Below, piece after piece: positions 7,700 to 14,732 of a DNA stretch of 64,000 nucleotides. Made by a program: the position numbers and the translations under genes. The stretch's first letter is position 1; the number at the start of each line of letters is the position of its first letter. Origin of the DNA: Bradyrhizobium acaciae (GTDB taxonomy: Bacteria; Pseudomonadota; Alphaproteobacteria; Rhizobiales; Xanthobacteraceae); contig NZ_JACMYK010000011.1 in assembly GCF_020889785.1 (NCBI RefSeq), positions 1 to 64,000 on the forward strand, written 5' to 3'. The notes beneath the pieces are model-generated. The model searched no databases. It worked only from the letters and a program-made list of their open reading frames with translations, and was not told the DNA's origin.

Positions 7700-9588
7700 T
7701 CGGCGCTCTCGATGCGGGAGGTCAGCAAGGGCGAGGACGCCGACGACGAGGATTTGCGCCGCCGATGCATGAAAGCTTCCAGCGTGCCGACGATGCCCTT
7801 CGGGAACGCGACCACGATCAACACGACGAAGCCACCGAGCACGAGCTTGGAAAGATCGGTCTGGCTGACCAACCAGATGTTGAGTGCCTTGTAGACGATG
7901 GCGCCGACCACCGCGCCCGACACCGTCTCGACGCCACCGAGCAGCACCATGACCAGCGCGTCGACCGACAGCGAGATGCCCATATTGTCGGGGAACACGC
8001 TGCCCTTGAGATAGGCGAACAGCGCGCCGGCGAGGCCGGCGACCGTTCCCGCGATCACGAAGGCGGTCCACTGGATGCGCTTGCCGTTGATGCCGATGGC
8101 TTCGCTGCGCAGCGGCGAGTCGCGCGTGGCCCGCAGCGCAAAGCCGAACGGCGAGAACACGATGATGCGCAGGACCACGACCGCCAGCGCGGCGATGCCG
8201 AGCGACAGCCAGTAGAAATGCGACGGGCTCGCCGCCCATTTTTCCGGCCAGACCCCGAGGATGCCGTTATCGCCGCCGGTGACCGATACCCACTGGAACG
8301 CGATCGACCAGACGATCTGGGCAAAGGCCAAGGTCAGCATTGCGAAGTAGACCCCGGAGAGCTGCACCGCAAAGAAGCCGAACACGGCTGCGCCCAATAG
8401 CCCGAGCAGCGGACCGAGCAGCAGGCAGGCGATCATCGGCAGGCCCGCCATCTTGGCGAGCAGCGCCACGCCATAAGCGCCGAGGCCGAAATAGGCCGCG
8501 TGGCCGAACGAGGCAAGGCCGCCGACCGACATCAGGAAGTGCAGACTGACCGCGAAGATCACGAAGATCGCGATCTCCGAGCCGACGGTGAGCACGTAAT
8601 TGCCGGCGACGAAGGGCAGCGCCGCCGCGACCACGAGCACGGCAATCGCCGCGAGCCGTTCATTCGTCGTCAGCGGCCGCCACGGATTGACGGTGAGGCC
8701 TGGCGTGCGCCGGGCGGGCGCCTCCGGCTTGCCGAACAGGCCCCAGGGACGGACGATCAGCACCACCGCCATCACCAGGAACACCAGAATAATGGAGATC
8801 TTCGGGAAGATCAGGATGCCGAAGGCGTTGAGCTCCGACACCAGCACCGCCGCGACGAAGGCGCCGATGATGCTGCCGAGGCCACCGATCACGACCACGA
8901 CGAACACCTCGACGATGACGCGCAGGTCCATCGCATGATTGACCGCATCGCGCGGAATCTGCAGCGCGCCGCCGAGCGCGGCGAGGAAGACGCCGAGCGC
9001 GAACACGCTGGTGAACAGCCATTTCTGATTGACGCCGAGTGCTGCGACCATGTCGCGGTCCTGCGTCGCCGCGCGCACCAGGACGCCCCAGCGGGTGCGC
9101 TGGAACAAGAGCCAAAGCACGCCGAGCACGACCGGCCCGAGCGCGATCAGGAACAGATCGTAGCTTGGAATATTCTGGCCGAAGAAATCGATCGCGCCCT
9201 TGAAGCCCGGCGCGCGGCGGCCGACCAGATCGTCCGGCCCCCAGATCAGCACCACGAGGTCCTCAACCATCAGCGTCAGGCCGAAGGTCGCAAGCAGCTG
9301 GAACAGCTCGGGCGAATGGTAGATCCGGCGCAGCAGCACCATCTCGACCAACACGCCGATGGCAGCCACCACCAGCGCCGCGATGACGATGCCGCCCCAG
9401 AAGCCGAACGCGCCGGAGAAGCGATCGGTCAAGGTGAAGGCGACATAGGCGCCAAGCATATAGAACGCGCCATGCGCGAAATTCACGATCCGCGTCACGC
9501 CGAAAATGATCGACAGACCCGAAGCGACCAGGAACAGCGACGCCGCGCTGGCAAGACCGGTCAGGAACTGGACGACATAGAAGGCCAT
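7696..9588 (-). CDS. Fused LivH-LivM-type ABC permease
   Basis: This 630-residue membrane protein joins two permease halves usually encoded separately. Residues 1 to about 290 are LivH-like (GLSIIFGVTRIVNFAHGAFY, VVVIGGLGSIIGA). Residues about 310-600 are LivM-like (SVGGLASFGHAAYFGLGAYG, LRATRDSPLRSEAIGIN, LLGGVETVSGAVVGA). About 8 helices per half are visible, with a short cytoplasmic linker rich in Pro and Arg around residues 290-310. The fusion guarantees a 1:1 ratio in the importer. A repeat of about 200 bp separates it from the binding-protein gene upstream. Confidence 0.92.
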   Translation of the reverse strand: MAFYVVQFLTGLASAASLFLVASGLSIIFGVTRIVNFAHGAFYMLGAYVAFTLTDRFSGAFGFWGGIVIAALVVAAIGVLVEMVLLRRIYHSPELFQLLATFGLTLMVEDLVVLIWGPDDLVGRRAPGFKGAIDFFGQNIPSYDLFLIALGPVVLGVLWLLFQRTRWGVLVRAATQDRDMVAALGVNQKWLFTSVFALGVFLAALGGALQIPRDAVNHAMDLRVIVEVFVVVVIGGLGSIIGAFVAAVLVSELNAFGILIFPKISIILVFLVMAVVLIVRPWGLFGKPEAPARRTPGLTVNPWRPLTTNERLAAIAVLVVAAALPFVAGNYVLTVGSEIAIFVIFAVSLHFLMSVGGLASFGHAAYFGLGAYGVALLAKMAGLPMIACLLLGPLLGLLGAAVFGFFAVQLSGVYFAMLTLAFAQIVWSIAFQWVSVTGGDNGILGVWPEKWAASPSHFYWLSLGIAALAVVVLRIIVFSPFGFALRATRDSPLRSEAIGINGKRIQWTAFVIAGTVAGLAGALFAYLKGSVFPDNMGISLSVDALVMVLLGGVETVSGAVVGAIVYKALNIWLVSQTDLSKLVLGGFVVLIVVAFPKGIVGTLEAFMHRRRKSSSSASSPLLTSRIESAE

Positions 9589-9643
9589 GGGCGGTCCGCG
9601 TTGGAGTAAGCGCGTCGATCGAACTCGCCGCGTCGGTCTTGTT

Positions 9644-9782
9644 CACCTCGCCCCGCCTGCGGGGAGAGGTCGAAACTCAAGCGCCAGCTTGAGTTTCGGG
9701 TGAGGGGGACTTTCCGCGCGCTCGTTCGCGGAGATAGCCCCTGACCCCAACCCTCGCCCCGTAAGAACGGGGAGAGGGAGAA
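9644..9782. repeat. Inverted repeat, CACCTCGCCCCGC / GGGGAGAGG family, copy 1
   Basis: Between the permease and the binding-protein genes lies an element reading CACCTCGCCCCGC, then GCGGGGAGAGGTCGAAACTC, a GAGTTTCGGGTGAGGGGGAC arm and a closing ACGGGGAGAGGGAG. Related copies are at 27031-27155, 35986-36145 and 63150-63276, with a fragment at 25835-25862. Inside the operon it may lower downstream expression or protect the binding-protein mRNA, as REP elements do elsewhere. Confidence 0.85.
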
Positions 9783-9789
9783 GAAAAGA

Positions 9790-11004
9790 TCAATCCTTCG
9801 GCCGCAGCTTCTCGATCTCGGCATCGCTCGGCAGATAGTCCGAACCCTTGCGATAGGCGGTATCGACCATGATGCCCTTGCCGTCCTTCAGCGCGGTCTT
9901 GCCGGTGAAGGCGCCGAGCGTCGACTGGTGATCGATCTTGCGGAAAGTGATCTCGCCGAACGGCGACGGCATCGAGATGCCTTCCGCCGCCGCGATCAGC
10001 TTCTCCGGATCGCTCGAGCCGGCCTTGGCGAGGATCGCCGCCGCCGCCTTGATGGTCTGGTAGCCGACGATCGAGCCGAGCCGCGGATAGTCGTTGTACT
10101 TGGCCTGATAGGCCTTCAGGAACGCGTCATGCTCGGGCGTCTTGATCGAGTACCAGGGATAACCGGTGACGATCCAGCCCTCCGGCGTCTCGTCCTTCAG
10201 TGGATCGAGATACTCCGGCTCGCCAGTCAGGAAGCTCACCACCGTACGGCCCTTGAACAGGCCGCGGGTGTTGCCCTCGCGCACGAGCTTGACGAGGTCG
10301 GCACCGAAGGTGACGTTGAGGATCGCCTCGGGGTTCGCCGCGGCAGTCGCCTGCACCACCGGGCCGGCGTCGATCTTGCCCTGCGGCGGCCACTGCTCGT
10401 CGACCCACTGGATATCGGGTCGCTTCTCCGACATCAGCTTCTTGAACACCGTGACCGCCGACTGACCGTATTCATAGTTCGGCGCGATCGTCGCCCAGCG
10501 TTTTGCGGGAAGCTTTGCCGCCTCCTCAACCAGCATGGCGGCCTGTATGTAGTTGGAAGGACGCAGGCGGAACGTGTAGCGGTTGCCCTTCGACCAGGTG
10601 ATCGCGTCGGTCAAAGGCTCGGCTGCGAGAAAGAAAACCTTCTTCTGGTTAGCGAAGTCAGAGACGGCGAGACCGATATTGGAGAGGAAGGTGCCGGTGA
10701 GCATCGCGACGTTCTCGCTCGACACCAGCTCGTTCGCCGCGGTCTGCGCATCCGCCGGCTTGCCGCCGTCATCCTTGGAAATGACGACGAGCTTCTTGCC
10801 GTTGATGCCGCCGGCCGCATTGATCTCTTCCACCGCAAGCTGCCAGCCCTTGCGATAGGGCTCGGTGAACGCCGGCAGCAAGGAATAAGAGTTGATCTCG
10901 CCGATCTTGATTTCGCTCTGCGCCGAAGCCTGCGTCGTCATAGCACCCGTTGCCATGGTCGCGACCGCGATCGCCAATCCCGCCCCTACGAAATAACCAC
11001 GCAT
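9790..11004 (-). CDS. ABC transporter substrate-binding protein, branched-chain amino acid type
   Basis: This 404-residue periplasmic protein has a signal peptide ending near ASAQS, followed by the Leu/Ile/Val-binding-type fold starting EIKIGEINSYS. Family segments include VEEINAAGGINGKKLVVISKDDGG, split here as VEEINAAGGINGKK and VVISKDDGG, and SSENVAMLTGTFLSN. I chose the start at MRGYFVGAG because GGAGG stands 5 bases upstream; a 20-residue longer form has no such site. It belongs to the importer encoded just downstream. The ligand is probably a ring acid of the nicotinate type, inferred only from the operon. Confidence 0.9.
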   Translation of the reverse strand: MRGYFVGAGLAIAVATMATGAMTTQASAQSEIKIGEINSYSLLPAFTEPYRKGWQLAVEEINAAGGINGKKLVVISKDDGGKPADAQTAANELVSSENVAMLTGTFLSNIGLAVSDFANQKKVFFLAAEPLTDAITWSKGNRYTFRLRPSNYIQAAMLVEEAAKLPAKRWATIAPNYEYGQSAVTVFKKLMSEKRPDIQWVDEQWPPQGKIDAGPVVQATAAANPEAILNVTFGADLVKLVREGNTRGLFKGRTVVSFLTGEPEYLDPLKDETPEGWIVTGYPWYSIKTPEHDAFLKAYQAKYNDYPRLGSIVGYQTIKAAAAILAKAGSSDPEKLIAAAEGISMPSPFGEITFRKIDHQSTLGAFTGKTALKDGKGIMVDTAYRKGSDYLPSDAEIEKLRPKD

Positions 11005-11032
11005 CCCGTCCTCCAGTTTTTCTCGAAAGAGA

Positions 11033-11617
11033 TTATCGCAATCCGTCTTCGCCCTTGACCTCATCGACCGTCAGCCCTCCGACTCGCGGCAGCGGCCGTC
11101 CGCTGTCGGTCACCGCCACCGCGACCATGATCTCGTTGGCCCGCGGCGCGTCGTTGATCTGCACCTCCATGCCGTCGAAATGGCTGCGCACGAAGGCGGC
11201 GTCCTTGTGCCCGAGCGGAATATCCAGCGTGGTGCCGGGACCCGAGCGCTTCTTCGACGACGGGATCAGCGCCGCTCCCTTGGAGAGCACCTTGCGCACC
11301 GGCGCGCCCATCTTGGGATGCAAGATCGCGGCCGCGTGCTCGAGCTCGCCATTTTCGCCGACGGCGGCGGCCTTGCCGTAGCTGTGCGCCTTGGCGCCAT
11401 CGATCCCGAGCGCGGCAACTGCCCGCTTCGACAGCAGTTCGCCGAGTTCCTCGCCGATCGCAATCAACGGCGAGAGATCCTCGACATAGCGGCCGGCAAA
11501 CGGATTTTCGATCACGGCAATCGCAGCGGCACGCCTTGTCGGCGGCGCGATGGTCTTGCCCATCTCCAGATGCGTCTCCTCGACCACGGTGACGATCTTG
11601 CGAATGACGGCGCTCAT
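11033..11617 (-). CDS. DUF1185 ('amino acid synthesis') family protein of unknown function
   Basis: This 194-residue soluble protein matches the DUF1185/AA_synth family: IRKIVTVVEETHLEMG at the N terminus, AAIAVIENPFAGRYVEDLSP in the middle, then GAPVRKVLSKGAALIPSSKK and the end region IQINDAPRANEIMVAVAVTD in similar form. The family name reflects an old annotation and no reaction is established. It lies between the UPF0280 gene (16 bp upstream) and the transporter binding protein (28 bp downstream), inside the hnr operon. A role in ring-acid breakdown or in maturing Hnr is plausible but unproven. The start is supported by GAGG five bases upstream. Confidence 0.85.
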   Translation of the reverse strand: MSAVIRKIVTVVEETHLEMGKTIAPPTRRAAAIAVIENPFAGRYVEDLSPLIAIGEELGELLSKRAVAALGIDGAKAHSYGKAAAVGENGELEHAAAILHPKMGAPVRKVLSKGAALIPSSKKRSGPGTTLDIPLGHKDAAFVRSHFDGMEVQINDAPRANEIMVAVAVTDSGRPLPRVGGLTVDEVKGEDGLR

Positions 11618-11633
11618 CTTGCCTCGCTCCCGG

Positions 11634-12542
11634 TCATGCCTGCAGCATGTTGCCTATCGTTCGTCCTTGAAACGCGTGCGACGCCGGCGTTTCCTGCCCA
11701 GCTGCACCGACAATCCGCGTTTCGCCCAGTAGACGCAATGCCGCGCCCTCGATCAATCCCGACATCAGGAGCATGCGAGCCCGCGCCGCGCCAGTCTCAA
11801 GTGCTTGCTCGATCTCATGTTCCGAGAGCCGCCCGACATCGCGCGTCACCAGCCGCGCGCCGAGGTCGCTGTCCGGCTGCAATTCGCTCGCAGGAACGCG
11901 CAGGATCGCAGGATGACCGGGCAGATCGACCGCATTGGCGATCACGGTCGCAGCGGCGTCCGCCTGCGACGCCGTCCGCGCCAGCACGGTGACAGCATCG
12001 GCGATGCCAAGCGAGAAGCTGCGGCCATGCCGGCCGCTGGTTGCGATGCCGCGGACCGGCATGTCGCTATCTACGGTCATCGCGCGCATCACGCCAAGGC
12101 GGTCCGGCCGATCCATCAGGCCGACGCTGAACTGTTCGCCAACGCCGAGATGCAGCGCGATGTCGCCGCCATTGTTGACATAGGCGCGGTCGAGCGATGC
12201 CGACTGCAACATTGCGCCTAGGATTTCCTCGGCGACCGAGCCCGCGACGGCCGCCATCGGCGTGATGAAGCAATCGGCGGCAAACGGCGCGACCGCCGCA
12301 TGCATGCGCCGTGCGACCACACCCTTCAGCGCGCAATGATCGGGATCGGCCGCGCTGCGCAGCTCAGCAAGTTCCACGCAGAGTTCATCGAGCAAGCAGG
12401 TGAAGCGCTGCGCCGCAGCCTGATATGCGGCGGTAACCTCAGTTTCCCTGCCCTTGGCTTCGATGACGAGATCAATGGGACCGTCCTGCAAATGCAGCCG
12501 CTTGCCGTCAGGAAGAAGCGCGATTTGCGGGAGCCTCATCAT
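11634..12542 (-). CDS. UPF0280 family protein, ApbE superfamily (possible flavin transferase)
   Basis: This 302-residue protein belongs to UPF0280, which is placed in the ApbE superfamily. ApbE-like features are visible: YVNNGGDIALHLG near residues 121-133, GIATSGRHGRSFSLGIADAV near 165-184, and ASQADAAATVIANAVD near 191-206, matching the NxGGDI, ATSG and ADALATA regions of ApbE. ApbE proteins attach FMN covalently to Thr or Ser of target proteins. The gene overlaps the hnr stop by ATGA, and the E. barkeri 6-hydroxynicotinate reductase is known to carry a covalent flavin. I therefore infer that this protein flavinylates Hnr. No signal peptide is visible, which fits a cytoplasmic target. Two adjacent ATGs are possible starts. 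Confidence 0.82.
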   Translation of the reverse strand: MMRLPQIALLPDGKRLHLQDGPIDLVIEAKGRETEVTAAYQAAAQRFTCLLDELCVELAELRSAADPDHCALKGVVARRMHAAVAPFAADCFITPMAAVAGSVAEEILGAMLQSASLDRAYVNNGGDIALHLGVGEQFSVGLMDRPDRLGVMRAMTVDSDMPVRGIATSGRHGRSFSLGIADAVTVLARTASQADAAATVIANAVDLPGHPAILRVPASELQPDSDLGARLVTRDVGRLSEHEIEQALETGAARARMLLMSGLIEGAALRLLGETRIVGAAGQETPASHAFQGRTIGNMLQA

Positions 12543-13987
12543 GCGCGCCGCCCGGGAAGATGAGGCATCGGCCGGATGTCGGCGCTGTCCCGCAGCGACG
12601 ACAGCGGCCTGACGTAGTCCATATGGCCGCCGAGCGCCGCGTAATCCGACAGCCGCATCGTGAACTCGATCGGCGCCACCAGCGCCGGGGTCGGCACATA
12701 GCCGAAGGCGCCGGCCGGCATCTGCGTGACATCGACCATGAAGGTGATGCCGCCGCCGGGCCAGACATAAACCGACGCGCCGCCGCTGGTGACCCTTGTG
12801 AGCGCGTCCTTCACCGAGCGCGTCAGCCGCACCGGATTGTCGGTGACGCCGGCGCGCAGCGATCCGCCCGCGCCACCCATGAACAGCACCGTGCACAGCG
12901 CCGGCTCGCAGTTCTCCTGGATGCGCTCGACCGAGAATTTGAGGTCCGCCGGCATCTCGGTCTCGATTGGCTTCAATGCCTCGTCGAGCACGTAGTAGGA
13001 GGCGTGCTCGCCTGTCGTCGACACCATCAGCATGGTGAGCCCGGGCCGTGCTTCCTTGGCATTGAAGGGCCCGAGGATCGACAGCGGATCGGAGATGTTG
13101 GTGCCGCCCCATCCGGTGCCGGGATCGGCGACCTGAAAATAGCGGCCGGGCGTCGAACGGCGGCCCTTCATCTTGATGCCGGTATCGGCGATATCGAGCA
13201 GCTTGCCGGCCTGATGCTCGCTGAGCACGCCGGTGATGTGGTCGTCGACCACCACGACTTCATCGACCTTGCCATACCACTGCTTGGCGAACATGCCGAT
13301 CGTCGCCGAGCCGCAGCCGACCCGCATCCGCTCTTCTGCCACGCCGTTGACGATCGGCGGCCTGCCGGCCTGCACCACGACGGTGGCGCCGCCGTCGATC
13401 ACAAGCTCCACCGCCTTGCAGTTGGAGAGATCCATCAGCGTATCGCAGGTGACGCGGCCTTCCTTCTTGGAGCCGCCGGTCAGATGATGCACGCCGCCGA
13501 GCGAGAGCATCTGCGAGCCATATTCGCTGGTCGTGACATGACCGACCGCCTCGCCGTCCGCGCGCACGGTCGCGGTCTCCGGCCCGAGGTAGCGGTCGGT
13601 GTCGATCTTCACCTTGACGCCGCAATACGAGAAGATGCCTTCAGTCACGACGGTGACCATGTCGACGCCGTCGACTTCCGACGACACGATGAACGGCGCC
13701 GGCTTGTAGTCCGGATAGGTGGTCCCGGCGCCGATCGCGGTGACGAAGAGATCGGGCTGGCGGACGATCTTGCCGTCCCAGTCGCCGCTGACCTGGAACG
13801 GAACCAACTTGCCGCCATGCGAGACGGTGCGCTCGAGCACGACATGCGGATCGACGCGCACCAGCGTGCCGTCTTGATTGGCGTAACGATCGCAGGCGCC
13901 AGCGGCGCCCGGCTTGATGTAGCACATCACCGGACAGGCATCGCAGCGGATCTTGTCGCCGGCGGCGACGGTCATTGTGTCAGCCAT
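12539..13987 (-). CDS. hnr: 6-hydroxynicotinate reductase
   Basis: I recognise this 482-residue protein as the family annotated 6-hydroxynicotinate reductase. It would reduce 6-hydroxynicotinate to 1,4,5,6-tetrahydro-6-oxonicotinate, the substrate of enamidase. An N-terminal cysteine cluster (Cys15, 18, 22 and 32; DACPVMC...GACDRY) could bind an Fe-S centre; no classic two-cluster ferredoxin domain is seen, so it is leaner than the reported E. barkeri enzyme, which has three clusters and a covalent flavin. A TSGGAS stretch at about 400-405 loosely resembles an ApbE attachment motif. I start at MADTMTV; the longer frame begins with TTG. It heads the operon and faces nicA across a 277-bp region with two palindromes. 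Confidence 0.82.
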   Translation of the reverse strand: MADTMTVAAGDKIRCDACPVMCYIKPGAAGACDRYANQDGTLVRVDPHVVLERTVSHGGKLVPFQVSGDWDGKIVRQPDLFVTAIGAGTTYPDYKPAPFIVSSEVDGVDMVTVVTEGIFSYCGVKVKIDTDRYLGPETATVRADGEAVGHVTTSEYGSQMLSLGGVHHLTGGSKKEGRVTCDTLMDLSNCKAVELVIDGGATVVVQAGRPPIVNGVAEERMRVGCGSATIGMFAKQWYGKVDEVVVVDDHITGVLSEHQAGKLLDIADTGIKMKGRRSTPGRYFQVADPGTGWGGTNISDPLSILGPFNAKEARPGLTMLMVSTTGEHASYYVLDEALKPIETEMPADLKFSVERIQENCEPALCTVLFMGGAGGSLRAGVTDNPVRLTRSVKDALTRVTSGGASVYVWPGGGITFMVDVTQMPAGAFGYVPTPALVAPIEFTMRLSDYAALGGHMDYVRPLSSLRDSADIRPMPHLPGRRA

Positions 13988-14049
13988 CGTGACCAAGCCT
14001 GGACTTGTGGTGGCGGTCGATCATACTGCGCTTCCGCCTCCCTGCCTAT

Positions 14050-14069
14050 ATCGTTCGTATACGAATGAT
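14050..14069. promoter_or_regulatory. Palindromic operator near hnr (site 2)
   Basis: The sequence ATCGTTCGTATACGAATGAT is a 20-bp palindrome with one mismatched pair and a perfect 12-bp centre, TTCGTATACGAA. It begins 63 bp upstream of the hnr ATG. Its reverse complement matches half of site 1 (ATCATTCGTATAC followed by a purine and AACGA). Confidence 0.8.
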
Positions 14070-14184
14070 CCTGCGCGCGAGCCCGGGACCTGTCAAGCGG
14101 CCTTTGCGATCAAAAGCTGCCGTTCGCTTGCGCACCCTGTTCATAAAGCGTGCACTCGCTGCAGCGCGGCATGCCGCCGCTTGC

Positions 14185-14202
14185 ACGTTTGTATACAAAC
14201 GT
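14185..14202. promoter_or_regulatory. Palindromic operator upstream of nicA (site 3)
   Basis: The sequence ACGTTTGTATACAAACGT is a perfect 18-bp palindrome that ends 62 bp upstream of the nicA ATG. It shares CGTTTGTATAC with the left arm of site 1. Sites 2 and 3 are nearly symmetrically placed with respect to the two divergent start codons. Confidence 0.82.
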
Positions 14203-14264
14203 TATCCTCATTGGCGATCGGACGCTGACATTGCAGCGCAAACATCAAGGGGAGAACCGGAGCA

Positions 14265-14732
14265 ATGCGCCTGACCGTGAACGGCAGGAATCATGATGTC
14301 GACGCCGCTCCCGACACCGCATTGCTTTACGTGCTGCGCAACGATCTCGCATTGAACGGACCGAAATACGGCTGCGGCCTCGGCGAGTGCGGCGCCTGCG
14401 CGGTGCTGATCGACGGCGTCGCCGCGCGCGCCTGCGTGATTCCGATCGAGGGCTGTGCAGGGCGCGACATCGTCACGCTCGAAGGTCTAGGCACGCGCGA
14501 GCATCCCGATCCCGTGCAGGATGCCTTCATCAGCGAACAGGCCGCGCAGTGCGGCTATTGCCTCAACGGCATGATCATCACCACCAAGGCGCTGCTCACA
14601 CGCAATCCAAATCCATCCGAGCGCGAGGTGCTGGAAGCGCTGCGCTACAATCTCTGCCGTTGCGGCGCGCATATCGAAATCATCCGCGCGGCGATGCGCG
14701 CCGCCGGCCACGTGCTCGAGGCACGCGATTGA
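14265..14732 (+). CDS. nicA: Nicotinate dehydrogenase small subunit, (2Fe-2S) protein
   Basis: This 155-residue protein is the two-cluster iron-sulfur subunit of a xanthine dehydrogenase-type hydroxylase. The N-terminal plant-type ferredoxin cluster shows GCGLGECGACAVLIDG and ARACVIP; the C-terminal four-helix cluster shows QCGYCLNGMI and NLCRCGAH. It relays electrons from the molybdenum centre of NicB to the fused cytochromes. A GGGGAG ribosome site precedes the ATG, and nicB starts in TGATG at its stop. With a cytochrome-bearing NicB, this is the P. putida NicAB arrangement for nicotinate 6-hydroxylation. Confidence 0.9.
   Translation: MRLTVNGRNHDVDAAPDTALLYVLRNDLALNGPKYGCGLGECGACAVLIDGVAARACVIPIEGCAGRDIVTLEGLGTREHPDPVQDAFISEQAAQCGYCLNGMIITTKALLTRNPNPSEREVLEALRYNLCRCGAHIEIIRAAMRAAGHVLEARD

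Noticed and set aside
6908..8239. 443-codon form of the LivG-like ATPase
   Set aside because: The first 180 codons are an alternative frame of the permease gene; the real start at 7699 overlaps the permease stop by ATGA.
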